64,000 bases of DNA, from positions 12,706,035 through 12,770,034 of the forward strand of contig NC_092359.1 in assembly GCF_030848805.1 (NCBI RefSeq). The letters run 5' to 3'. Within the stretch, counting starts at the first letter, position 1. Every line of letters starts with the position of its first letter. Under the pieces are notes generated by a model. It did not search any database. It saw nothing but the letters and a program-made list of their open reading frames with translations, and was not told where the DNA came from. This stretch comes from Temnothorax longispinosus. Taxonomy: Eukaryota; Arthropoda; Insecta; Hymenoptera; Formicidae. Position numbers and translations under genes: made by a program. Positions 53,089 through 63,889 of this stretch are shown one piece after another.

Positions 53089-54093
53089 TAATAGCTTCGT
53101 ATTATCCCCACCTGAAAGAATTATGAGAATTTTTATTTTAGATTGTAAATCTATGATTATTTGTATTATAATCGATTTGTCATGGGAATTTATCATATTC
53201 GAAAACACCGTAAAATCGCATAAATAATAAGTAGTAGTAAATAATAATAGTGAATATAAAAAATAAACGTATCCGCGCGAATCGCGCCGCCATGATACTA
53301 CCTTGGCCTTTTCGCGGTCTCGCACGGACACGAGCCGATCGGGAAATCGCGGCTAATCATTCAGTCCGCAAGTCTACACTGGTCTACACAATGCGACACT
53401 TGCCCGTTGTTTCGTGCGCCTTCCCGACGTTCCATTATACCCACGACGTGTTGATAAAATGAGCGAATAATCGTGAAACGCAAGGCTCGTTCGGTGCCGA
53501 CAACGTTCCTGGGTGGTGGGTGGTAGTGGATGGGCTAAATTCAAATGAATTGGTAACTTCACCCCACGAGTGGAAGCGCTGAATATCGATGTATCGATAG
53601 ATTACGCATTGAATATTACATACATATTAATACATACTTTTGTAATAATAAACACAATTTTTTATGATAATTAATATGACCAATATATTTAAAAATTTTC
53701 ATATTTTATTTTATAATATATGTTTTATAAATACTTAAATAAATGTTTACAAATAATGAATACATAATTTACTGATAATGCTATTATAAAAAAGAAATTG
53801 GATTATTATAATATTATAAACTAAATATAATTTGCGTATTGTAATTTTAATATTAATAATATTATATAAATATACTTCTTCTTTTCACCCACCTACCCTC
53901 ATCTATCCGTGTATCTCAGTTACTCGATCCACCTCGATACGAAAAGACAAAGACGAAGAAAAAAAAATAATATAATAATAAGAAAATAAAAATGATAATA
54001 ATAAATCTAAATATAATAATATGTATGTAATTACATTAATACTTATAAAAACAAGGCTAGATACAGATATAAAATAAAGATCAAAAAGGATAT
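53089..54093. other. Intergenic stretch between the sulfotransferase and P-type transposase
   Basis: AT-rich; it probably includes the rest of the sulfotransferase 3' UTR and the 3' terminal region of the P-type element. Element termini could not be fixed. Confidence 0.45.
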
Positions 54094-57000
54094 TTATAGA
54101 TGTAGAATATTCAAAAGTTTTCTATTTTTCCTATTAATTTCTTTACATGATTTATTATGTTCTGATAATATAAAATAAATACGCATACGCAAAAATAATT
54201 TTATTAGAAATATTGTAGGAAAATGCGGACATGGCGGTCCAAAAATTATATCTTGCGCAAGCTGAAATAAGTAACCGCCAATATTTTTCTGAAAACAATT
54301 TTTTTTTAAATTTTTCACAAATATTTCTTCTAATTTATATATGTATAAAGAGAAATCATCGCTTGCTATATGTAAGTTTCCGAACAAGTTTGTTTCATTG
54401 TTTTCATAAGCTCGAAATGAAGAATATGTTGTATCATCTAAAGTATCATCTAAAGCCTTGTTTTTATTTACATAAGCTATACATGTATCACATGAATGTA
54501 TTTCTAAACATTTTTTTATTAGGTATCCACATACATATTTAAATGCATTTTTTTCTGGCAGATTCATTGTATAATAATCAGGATTTGGGATTTCTAAAAT
54601 TGTACACGTTGAAGATGGAACAAATTCAGATACGGTAGATGAAATAGAATTTGGCGTTCCAATTAGGTTTAACATATCATCTTCATCTGGAGCATAATTT
54701 TGCGTATCTGGATGTTTCAGAAATGTAATACTAAACAGTTTTTTAAAAGCGCGTACAAATTGTATAGGTGTTGGATTTGAAGAATTACATTGTTGTCTAA
54801 TCGAATCAAAGAAATTTTCGAGACAATCTTGATTAATCCTACGTGTTCTCAAGTATGGAAAATTATAACATTTTAATATTTCCCAAAGTTTTATTGTACT
54901 TTTAATCGTGATCTGCCAGCATTCAAAACATTTTACTTTTACATAAGTACCATTTTTATTAATTACTTTAATACATTTCAAAAAACATATTATTTTTTCT
55001 AAAAACTGAAATTGTGTTTCACTTCCGGTAAAAACTTTCCCATATTGTTTTAAGTTAGTTGCAGTAAAAGAATTTAAGATATCAAATAATTTATCAAAAT
55101 GATCTATTAAATCAATGGTTCCAACTGCTTCACTTGGAAGTGATCCGGAAGACATATGCGTACACATGCCTGCAGCGACAGGATTACTAAATACTTGGAC
55201 AGCAAGTTTTACTTTCGTTCTTTGAAAACCACTGGGTTCAATATGGCATTTCGATAATTTAGGTGCAAATTTTATCCATTGTTTGCTATCTCTTGTATAA
55301 AATTGAACAATGTGAGTCCATGATGCTATTTTATTATTAAACTGAAAATCATGTTTTAAGAGATTATTACGTGTTGCTTTTAATAAATGAGGAGTATCAA
55401 AAAGGTAAAGTACTTTTTCCTCCTCAACTAAAAAGGTTGAGTTTTCTGTCGAAATTCCTAGATCACGAGATAAATGGATAAAATTAGATCCCATATCAGT
55501 TACTAATGCATGTACTATTGCACCACTCATTCTTAATTTAATTATTGTTTCAAATATTATATTTTTTAAAACATTATTCTGACATGTAGTTTCAACAAAA
55601 CAATAACATAAGGGAAGTTTCCAATTGCCTGCAATACTACGTGCCATTATAACAAAAACGCTTTTTGCAGGTATAGACGATTTTTCCTTTCCATTATCTT
55701 CAAACCCAATAATTTCATCTTGCGATACATTATAAAACAAATGAGATTTTAAACTCATCTCATCTGCGCATAAAATACAATGTCTGTCCATAGGAGGCAA
55801 TGATTTTATTTTTAATGCTAAAGCATCAAAAATTTTATCGTTTAAACCAGGTGTAATATTCCACATTTGAGTTAATAATTGTAAAGAACGTACTGAAGGT
55901 AATGAAATTGATTTTTTTAATTCTCTATAGTTTCGCGGGCTTAAAAAATATAAAGATAACGCAAATTTTTTAAATTGAGGATCGTACCTTCTACCACGAT
56001 TACGTTTAACTTGCGCGTTAATTTGTGCCAATAATAATTTGACAAACCTTACAGGTAATAACTTACTTCCTATTATACACAGAGTCTCAAATTGATCCGC
56101 ATCCTCTGCGTTTGCTGGTTTTCTTCTGTTATAGTTACGCCCTTCATCTTTTCGTAAGCGTCTAATTGTTTCTCGCAGCGTTTTAATTTGCGCTTTCAAT
56201 TTCTTGTTCTTTAATCTTAGTTCCATTTTTCGAAGGGAATTGTCGGAAGATATATTTGCTTGCTGGGATGCCTTCGTACGTGTGCTAGATGTACCCCTGC
56301 ACACACAAAATATTTAAATTTTTTACAGATTGGAAAGATAGATTAATTAACATGCAATAATAGATTATAAATAAAAATAACGCAATTGCTTGATAAAAAT
56401 AAGTAAAGTTTCTATTATATTATTTCAAATAATATATGTTAATTTAATATAATGCATTATGCAATCATATAACTTAATATATTAAATAAGAAGAAATAGC
56501 AATGCGACATGTATTTATAAAAGATAAAGTGTAATATAAATCATTGCACAAAATTCTACATCAGGTATTAACTAAGGCTGTGGTCCATTTGATATAAACA
56601 TATAAACCACTATATAAGTGCTTCAAAGCGTTCTTTAACTGTCTTCTTCTTTCTTTATTGAAAGAAAAGAGAAGACGAATGCTTTGAATCATTTGTAGCG
56701 TTAAGTAGACTGCAGCCTATGAGCATTTATAGTTTTGATTACATAGTAAAATAAAGAGATATATAGATTTGAGTATAATAAATAAAACTTACGGTCCAGC
56801 AATTTCAGCATCATTACCCATTATACGTCCAGGTAATTGCAAATTACTGAAAAAAGTATAATTTAGTTAGAGAAATGTTAATTTTATTACAATATTTAAA
56901 TAGGTATTAAATAGGCTTTAGAACAAAGTGTTCTAAAGAAATTATAATATCGATACACTGAAAAAAAATTCTTGGTTGTGAGATGCATTTAATAATAGTT

Positions 57001-57615
57001 ATTTTTATATTTGATTATTATTACCAATTGTAATAATAATAACAAAACATTTTGTAATAATTATAAACATTTTAAAAGAGCAAATTTTGCGTTTAATTGA
57101 GTCAACTAAATTATAGTAGTACCTACTTATTATCAAACAATTTCGTGATAATTACTCAAGTTTAGTGATAATTTAACAAACACAGTTTGATAATTAGTAC
57201 TAAATTGTCTTTAAAAGCCTTATCTGATTGATTTGTTGCTCATGCAGTTACTCAATTATTTAGTAAGCAATTTGGTTACATTTATCATCTCTTGGTAATA
57301 ATTATCAAATTCTGCCAATATTAACCAAATCATATCAGGTTTTGCTAGAATTATTTGTTAATATTAACCAAATTATTTTATCACAATTACCTATACGTTT
57401 AATTAAAACTATTTTACCAAAGTGCTTGGTAACATATTAACCAAGCCTGGATTACTATAACTAAGCCTTTTTCACTGTATATTTTTTTTCTAAGCCTTTA
57501 TGAAAATAATTAAGTCTTTTATTATTACCCATTACAATTTTCTTCTTTGCTTGTTGATGGAGTTGCATTCTGTACATCCAGATCCATAATCGTTCCAACA
57601 TTTAAACATGTATTA
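54094..57615 (-). CDS. P-element-type transposase, large intact main exon plus two small upstream exons
   Basis: A DNA transposase. The main exon 56296-54094 stays open for over 730 codons. It has a basic coiled-coil segment (KMELRLKNKKLKAQIKTL), then the P-type catalytic body with a first Asp in ILCADEMSLKSH, a second in ALVTDMGSNF and a Glu in RRINQDCLENFFDSIRQQ. These match the family's DDE positions, so the core looks intact. Two small upstream exons, 57615-57529 and 56846-56793, splice in phase (both GT-AG) and code an acidic linker. The N-terminal THAP DNA-binding exon was not found: sequence beyond 57.8 kb is nested MITEs. Hence it is either a truncated element or a THAP-less (possibly domesticated) gene. 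A 528-bp MITE (56952-57479) sits in the intron between the small exons. Confidence 0.85.
56952..57479. mobile_element. MITE with ATACASTGAAAAA ends inside the transposase intron
   Basis: Left end ATACACTGAAAAAAAATTC and inverted right end ATACAGTGAAAAAGGCTTA; the inner arms repeat TTACCAA / TTGGTAA boxes. Non-coding, 528 bp. Confidence 0.65.
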
Positions 57616-58155
57616 CTAAAAAAATTATATTAAATAAGTTATTAAAATTTCGGTTTTAGTATTCATATATAGGATTTGTGCAATTCTTAAACATGAAATT
57701 ATATTGAATTTCTCGTCGGGCAAAAATCAGTTATAAAAAACTACAAAAAATTAATCTTTTTGAAGAAAGAAATGATACTGTTGAATGTTATTACTTGAAG
57801 AGCAAGACGCGTAGTCCACATTCTTTGGGTCCGTTCCGAGTTACGCATGAAGTGCGTAGACTGCATAGAAAGTCGTTCCGATTTAATCAATGCGTGCATT
57901 GGAAGCGCTTTGGTAGAGTAGAGAATTCCCTACATTGTAACTAACCGTACTGAATTCTTAAAGGTGGAAGCACATAAAATTGCAGGAGCCATGAGCACGA
58001 ATGCAGAAGTCATATGCGCATGCGCTATGGTGTCTGCATACTGCCCATGGCTTCTGAATTTTCAATCTACATAAAAATACATAAGCATAGTGTATGCTAC
58101 GCGATCTTATGCTACGCTTATGCTAAGCTATGCATTTTGTGTGCGATGGCCTTAA

Positions 58156-58451
58156 GGGCCCGGACACACACTTCTGCACAACGCATAAGGCCCGGTCTAC
58201 AATGGATGTCGGAAGTCGGAGTCGTAAGAAATTGACCAATCACAATCTATTATTCTCCTTGCGGTCGAAGAATAATGAACTGTGATTGGTCAATTTCTAA
58301 CGACTCCGACTTCCGACATCCATTGTAGACCGGGCATAATGCGTAAGCATAAGAAAATTGATTGGTCCATACACATGTGCATAAGGAAATAGACCAATCA
58401 GTTTTCTTATGCTTACGCATTATGCGTTGTGCAGAAGTGTGTGCTCCCCGC
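58156..58451. mobile_element. Palindromic MITE interrupted by another MITE
   Basis: Left end TTAA (58152-58155) then GGGCCCGGACACACACTTC. The right end (inverted) is GCGGGGAGCACACACTTC with TTAA at 58452-58455. The arms carry TGCACAACGCATAA and GATTGGTC. It is interrupted at 58189-58335. Confidence 0.75.
58189..58335. mobile_element. Palindromic MITE (GGTCTACAATGGATG family), 147 bp
   Basis: Ends GGCCCGGTCTACAATGGATG and the inverse; the inner arm has TTGACCAATCAC. ATAA occurs at 58185-58188 and 58336-58339. Comparison with the other arm of the host palindrome gives the empty site GCATAATGCG. A second copy is at 63569-63719. Confidence 0.85.
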
Positions 58452-58529
58452 TTAATTCGGAACGAACAACGGACCGTACTGACTTCTGACAAGAGGCAGG
58501 AATTTTTAATAATGATATTAGCCGACTGA

Positions 58530-58640
58530 CACTTTTTTTTAAATTAGGTGTGAAATCGATTGTATTTTGTTTGTAGATTATTGTAGTGCATTTATTTTCG
58601 TTTGTTAGTTTCTAATTAATTTTTAATTAAATATTTAAGT
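58530..58640. repeat. Dispersed repeat, copy 2 (inverted relative to 49130-49240)
   Basis: AGGTGTGAAATCGATTGTAT...; about 110 bp similar to the reverse complement of 49130-49240. Confidence 0.75.
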
Positions 58641-58691
58641 CAGTCTTCGTGTCAGTCTTCGGCTATAACATCATATATATGATACATCAAC

Positions 58692-58976
58692 ATATTATAA
58701 AATAAAAGAAGTTTGTTTGTAGTTAATTGTATTTCGTTCGTAGAGTTTTGTAGTCTCTTTAAATTGTTTATAATTAACAAATACATATTTGTTGAACTAT
58801 GTAGCAGGGGGCAACAGCTATCGTTAATTGTTTGGTCGGATAGCTACACAGTTCGACAAATGTATTTATTAATTATAAACAATTTAAAGAAACTAAAAAA
58901 CTTTTTAACTTTACTATATACAAAGCTCTACAAACAAAATACAATTAACTACAAATGAGTTTTTTCATTTTATAAT
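58692..58976. mobile_element. Foldback element, about 110-bp arms
   Basis: The left arm TTTGTAGTTAATTGTATTT...AATTGTTTATAATTAA is mirrored on the right around a GGGGGCAACAGC loop. Confidence 0.75.
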
Positions 58977-58984
58977 ATGTATAT

Positions 58985-58988
<4 letters not shown>

Positions 58989-59028
<40 letters not shown>
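58989..59028. repeat. (AT)n microsatellite
   Basis: About 40 bp of AT dinucleotides. Confidence 0.95.
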
Positions 59029-59034
<6 letters not shown>

Positions 59035-59070
59035 TATAAAATATATATATATATTATAATGGGGTTACAA

Positions 59071-59169
59071 TAGGGGTAGAAAGAACTAAAAAATGTAATA
59101 AAATTTCTTGAAACCAGTACCAAATTTTGTTTTAATTTTTGGAGGATAAGTTTAATTTTTCATTAATGG

Positions 59170-59204
<35 letters not shown>

Positions 59205-59535
59205 TAGATTTTGAGCCTGCGCTTCGCGGGGGCTCAAAATCTATTCCCCTCTCCCCAAACTCACTCATTAATTAGGAGCACCAACAGAACCCCATAAAAC
59301 CCAATTTTCAACCCTATAATAGCCATTTCCATAAAATTAGTAATCTTTTGGTACCAATTTCATCAAAATCATCGACAAAAAATTAGAAAAATTTTGGCAT
59401 TGGTATCAAGAAAATCGATCCATTAACAAAATTATCCATTAATGAAAAATTAAACGTATCCTTCAAAAATTAAAACAAAATTTGGTACTAGTTTCAAGAA
59501 ATTTTATTACATTTTTTAGTTCTTTCTACCCCTAT
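59071..59535. repeat. Inverted repeat, about 100-bp arms, around a CGCTTCGCGG loop
   Basis: 59071-59172 (GGGGTAGAAAGAACTAAAAA...TTTCATTAATGGATAA) is inverted at 59432-59535. The loop contains TTGAGCCTGCGCTTCGCGGG and a TA run (59171-59201). Confidence 0.8.
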
Positions 59536-61044
59536 TTCATATATAATTGTTTAAGATTTGAACAATTATTTCCCCAAAAATTTGAAAAATTTTGAAACCG
59601 GTTTCCAAAAAATCGGTAACAAAAAATTATACACTTTATGGCAATCCCCGAAAAATTCTACCCCTACTTCATATATAATTCTTTAAGATTCGGTCCATTA
59701 ACAAATGAGTTCGCGGGCAGACAAACAAACAGTCGGGTTTTATATTATAGTAGTTTTTATAACCGATTTTTATGTAACCGGTTTCCAAAAAATCGATAAC
59801 AAAAAAGTAAAAATAAAAATAAAAATTATTTAAAAAATTTAGCTTGATATCTAAAAATTTGCGAAAATTAGAGTAATCACGTACATTTTTTTTAACAAAA
59901 ATTTTAAACCTCTTTATTATTAGCAATTTTTCTAATTCTATTACATTCTTTAGTTCTTTTTTTTTTACCCTTACTTTATATACAATTCTTGATATAAGAT
60001 TCAGTCAATTAATTCCCGAAAAATTGAATAAATTTTGTATCCGGCTTCCAAAAAGATCGGCAACAAAAAATTATACACTTTATAGCACTTTCCGGAAAGT
60101 TCTATCCCTGTTTCATATATAATTCTTCGAGATTCGGTCAATTATTTCCCGAAAAATTGGAAAAATTTCTGATACCGGTTTCAAAAAAATTGGTATTAAA
60201 AAATTATCCATAAAAAAATTCAGCTTGATATCTCAGTTTGCGAAAATTGGAGCAATCACATACATTTTTTTTAACAGAAATCGGAAACCCCTTTACTATT
60301 AGCAATTTTTCTAATTCTATTACATTCTTTAGTTCTTTCTATCCCTATATAATTCTTTAAGATTCGGTCAATTATTTCCCAAAAAATTGGAAAAATTTCG
60401 GATATCGGTTTCCAAAAAGATCGGTAACGAAAAATTATACATCTGAACATATTAGAATTAAAAACTCAAAACCAATCTTCTCTTTGGTTTCTTCTACCCC
60501 TATTTCATAAATAATTTATTTAAATGTGGTTGATTAGGCTCAACTTTATACGCAATAAAAGGTTCATATACGAAATTTATGAAAACAAAGCTTTCTCTAT
60601 GAGGAACCGGTTTCCAGAAAATCGGTAACAAAAAATTATACACATCATGGCACTCCCCGGAAAATTCTACTCCTATTTCATACACTTGTGGTAAAAATTC
60701 GGTCCACTAACAAATGAGTAGTTCGCGGTCAGACAGACAGACAGAAGACTGGTTTCCAGTGACAATTAAACCCATTCTCAAAAAATTAATAAAATTTTTG
60801 AACCGAAAAATTGGAAAAATTTCTGAACCGGTTTCCATAAAAATCGGTAACAAAAAATTATACACTTTATAGCATTCCCCGAGAAATTCTACCCCTAACT
60901 TCATATACAATTCTTTAAGATTCGGTCAATTAATTCCCGAAAAATTGAAAAAATTTCGGTACCAGCTTCCAAAAGTTTGTTGTACCCTGTTTCATGTACC
61001 CTTGATAAAAATTCGGTCCACTAACGAATGAGTAGTTCGCGGTC

Positions 61045-61088
<44 letters not shown>

Positions 61089-61130
61089 GTCCGGACTTAT
61101 ATATATAGATATTATCAATCAATATATAAT
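59536..61130. repeat. Cluster of related interspersed repeats with CAGA-rich tails
   Basis: The phrases TCATATATAATTCTTTAAG and AAAAATTATACACTTTAT recur. The tail module CGGTCCACTAACAAATGAG followed by a CAGA run occurs at 59691, 60700 and 61013. The third copy ends in a long (CAGA)n at 61043-61088 and GTCCGGACTTATATATATAG. It looks like repeated 3' ends of one transposon family; class unknown. Confidence 0.6.
61043..61088. repeat. (CAGA)n microsatellite
   Basis: About 46 bp of the tetramer. Confidence 0.95.
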
Positions 61131-61338
61131 ATATATATAATATCAACATATGTTGATGTATCATATGATGTCCTCTAATTTTATTAAAATCCGTCGACCG
61201 GTATAGATTTTAAGGGGATTTTTATTTTTCAGAAAAGCGTGTTTTACGCTGTAGCTTTCTCAATATTTGAGATATCGATCTATTTTTAATTCTATTATAG
61301 TTTTCAGTTTTTTTAACCCCTATTTCATATTTATTAAG

Positions 61339-61781
61339 CCTACACGATACTAGAAATCGGACTGAGTCCTCGGTCCGAGAAAAAATTACTAGAACTTGAA
61401 TCGTGTATACAGGCAACTCGGATGAATTTCTCGAATAGAGATCTCGTACAGAAAAATGCATCCTGTTCCATTTTTTCCGCACAAGTTATCGATTCAATTC
61501 CATGTTGCCAACGTTATTACTTTATAAATAGCTAGTCAATGATGGTCAATGTAACGTTGAACAACGGAAATGTATATATAACTTTCATAAATCTTTGATA
61601 AATAGAGAAAAGAGAATTATATATAATTAATATATATTCCACGGGCCCAGGCTCATACTCAGCTCTCGACCCCACATTTTTCGACTATAACGCTATCTAG
61701 AATCATCAAAGTACAACTACTTCTATTCGAGAACTTGAATCGAGAACTTGGACCGATTTCTAGCATCGTGTATACAAGGCT
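61339..61781. mobile_element. MITE with AGCCTACACGATACTAG ends, about 440 bp
   Basis: Left end TAAGCCTACACGATACTAG and inverted right end TAAGCCTTGTATACACGATG; both continue AGAAATCGG and carry GAACTTGAATCG boxes. Non-coding. Confidence 0.7.
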
Positions 61782-62710
61782 TATTTGCATATGTTGTTAC
61801 TTATTGTTAGATTTTATCAATCACTTCGTCAAATTGTGTATCAAGAGAAGAGAAGTGACCTGGACGAACAACAGTTGCATCTAAATGTCGGTAATAAATC
61901 TCGCTTCGTGGGGCAGACCGCCGCATTTATCTGCCAGATTCTTTCATTTCGTGCAAAACGCGTCGATTGAACATAATTTTATCTATATTCGCCTTCAGGC
62001 CCGTATTCTAAATAATTACCATTTATAGAAAATAGTTTGAACAAGATAATAGAACCGGAAATAAGTTGGCAATGCAAGTTCATATTTTTTAATTTACTAT
62101 AGCTCAAACGATTGCTCCCTAATTGCTCCCTCAGAATCGACGATTGCTCCCCTTTTAAGATTATTATTTTTCGAGATATTTAATAAAAACGAAAAATTTT
62201 TAATTTTTATTGAAAAACATATTTATAATAACTCTATGCAACTTTATAGGGCATAGAACGATTGCTCCTTCATTGCTCCTTATTGCTCCATCATAATTTT
62301 AATGATTTATTGCATTTTTATTGAAAAAATAACAAATTAATCATTTCACAAGGCCGCCTATTGTAACTATGGCTCGGCAGCGCATGCGCATGCTACCATA
62401 ACTATGCGCATGCGCGATGGTATCTGTTAGAGCTTTTACGGATACCATAGCGCATGCGCGTATGGCTTCTGCTTTCTGCTCATGGCTCCTGCAATTTTAT
62501 GTGCTTCCATCTTAACTATTTCTCGCTTCGCTCTATTGGGATTTTTAATCGCTCCATTCGTATAATTAATTTTGTATGATATTTTAGCAGAAAACTGTTT
62601 ATTTTCTTGGAAAAATACATTTCTCACAGTCTTCTGCAAGTATATCCAACATAAAACGATTGCTCCTTAATTGCCCACCTGTCAGCATTGTGCATGAGCC
62701 CTTATTGACG
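61782..62710. other. Repeat-like stretch without gene
   Basis: GATTGCTCC boxes recur at 62110-62160, 62258-62290 and about 62660. An inverted relative of the 57965 segment is at 62440-62517, and GCGCATGCGC palindromes occur at 62380-62460. No coding gene. Confidence 0.55.
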
Positions 62711-62749
62711 TTAGGCTTAGTTTCCACGCGTCGCGTCATCTGTCGTTAA

Positions 62750-63141
62750 AGCCTCTTGCACAATGCCAGACAACAGGCAATAGGAACAGGGAATAGAAAT
62801 CAGAAATCATGTATAAATGCAGAATAAACAGTGACACAGGCAATAGACACAGAGTTCAGGGCCAATTTCACCAACCACAGTTAGCTTAACCGATGGTTAA
62901 AGTTAGCAGAATTGACCAATAGAAATGAATCCACCCTGCTTTCTATTGGTCAATCCTGCTACTTTAACCGTCGGTTAAGCTAACTGTGGTTGGTGAAATT
63001 GGCTCTCAGTCACGTTGGAAATTCTGTGCCTATTGCCTGTTGCCAACCAATCATAGCATTCGAACTTTTTAGGTTGTAATTAACGATTTTTTTAGTTATT
63101 TCCTGTTCCTATTGCCTGTTGTCTGGCATTGTGCAAGGGGC
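62750..63141. mobile_element. Nested MITE, level two (CTTGCACAATGCCAGAC family)
   Basis: Ends AGCCTCTTGCACAATGCCAG and inverted GCCCCTTGCACAATGCCAG. TTAA lies at 62746-62749 and 63142-63145. The uninterrupted sequence in the 29752 copy (GTCGTTAACCAATC) confirms a 3-4 bp TTA(A) duplication. Confidence 0.85.
62860..63004. mobile_element. Nested palindromic MITE, level three
   Basis: The arms are GCCAATTTCACCAACCACAG and its inverse; the inner arms are TTGACCAATAG / CTATTGGTCAA. It sits inside the level-two element, with a possible TCAG duplication. Confidence 0.75.
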
Positions 63142-63288
63142 TTAACCAATCTAAACATCCCATTACAAATAATGTAATAAAATAAGATGTTTTGATTGGT
63201 CGCGACGGATAACGCGATGCGTGACGCGCTCAGTGAAAACTCGGCCTAAAAGACTGAGTTTCCACTGGGCGCGTCACGCATCGCGTTA

Positions 63289-63565
63289 AGCCCGGTGTCC
63301 ACGATGCAAGAACTGTGTCCAAGTTTCGATTTAAAGTCCGGTGTCCACGATGCTCCGGTGTCCAAGTTTTGGTTTAAGCCAATCATCTTGCAGCTCTTAC
63401 AGAAAAGTAGCAGTTTCATTGGCTTAAACCGAAACTTGGACACAGTTCTTGCATCGTGGACACCGGGCTTAAGCCAATCAACTTGCAGCTCTTACAGAAA
63501 AGTAGCAGTTTCATTGGCTTAAACCGAAACTTGGACCCAGTTCTTGCATCGTGGACACCGGGCTT
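63289..63565. mobile_element. Palindromic MITE (CCCGGTGTCCACGATGC family) with an internal duplication
   Basis: Ends AGCCCGGTGTCCACGATGCA and the inverse; the block GCCAATCA...CTTGCAGCTCTTACAG is present twice. TTA lies on both sides. Confidence 0.75.
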
Positions 63566-63568
63566 TAG

Positions 63569-63719
63569 GCCCGGTCTACAATGGATGTCGGAAATCGGAG
63601 TCGTAAGAAATTGACCAATCACAATCTATTATTCTCCTTGCGGTCGAAAAATAATGAATGGTCAATTGATTGGTCAATTTCTTACGACTCCGACTTCCGA
63701 CATCCATTATAGACCGGGC
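63569..63719. mobile_element. Second copy of the GGTCTACAATGGATG-family MITE
   Basis: Same arms as 58189-58335, with a slightly different loop. TTA lies immediately on both sides. Confidence 0.85.
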
Positions 63720-63889
63720 CTTATCCGTCGCGACCAATCAAAACATCCCATTTTGATCCCGTCACAAGTAATGTAATAAAATGGGATGTGTTGATTGGTT
63801 AACTTGTGATGACGCGACGCGTGACGCGCTCAGTGAAAACTCGGCCTTAGTGCCCATCTACAATGACTACAATAGGTGTTTTAAGCCCT

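Larger units (their letters stand above)
57835..58477. mobile_element. Composite nest of palindromic elements
   Basis: GGGTCCGTTCCGAGTTACGC at the left and the inverted AATTCGGAACGAACAACGGACC at the right bracket the cluster. Inside are a GGTGGAAGCACATAAAATT-type segment (57965-58075; an inverted relative is at 62440-62517) and the element 58156-58451. Confidence 0.5.
62711..63246. mobile_element. GTTTCCACTGAG-family MITE holding two further nested MITEs
   Basis: Left part 62711-62748 (GGCTTAGTTTCCACGCG) and right part 63142-63246 (AACCAATCTAAACATCCC...GCTCAGTGAAAACTCGGCC) form one copy of the 29752 family. It is split at GTCGTTAACC, where the 62750-63141 element sits. Confidence 0.8.
63247..63846. 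mobile_element. Second GTTTCCACTGAG-family MITE, carrying two side-by-side insertions
   Basis: The left part ends CGCATCGCGTTA and the right part begins TTATCCGTCGCGACCAATC. The intact order CGCGTTATCCGTCGCG can be read from 63200-63226 (inverse). Between them are 63289-63565 and 63569-63719, each separated by TTA. Confidence 0.8.

Noticed and set aside
54231..54542. Plus-strand frame
   Set aside because: Antisense shadow of the P-type transposase exon.
61043..61118. Cys-Leu-Ser-Val repeat frame
   Set aside because: Translation of the CAGA tetramer on the minus strand; not a real peptide.
63295..63622. Overlapping repetitive frames near the right edge
   Set aside because: They are translations of the palindromic MITE and its internal duplication; the same peptides appear on both strands because of the inverted repeats.
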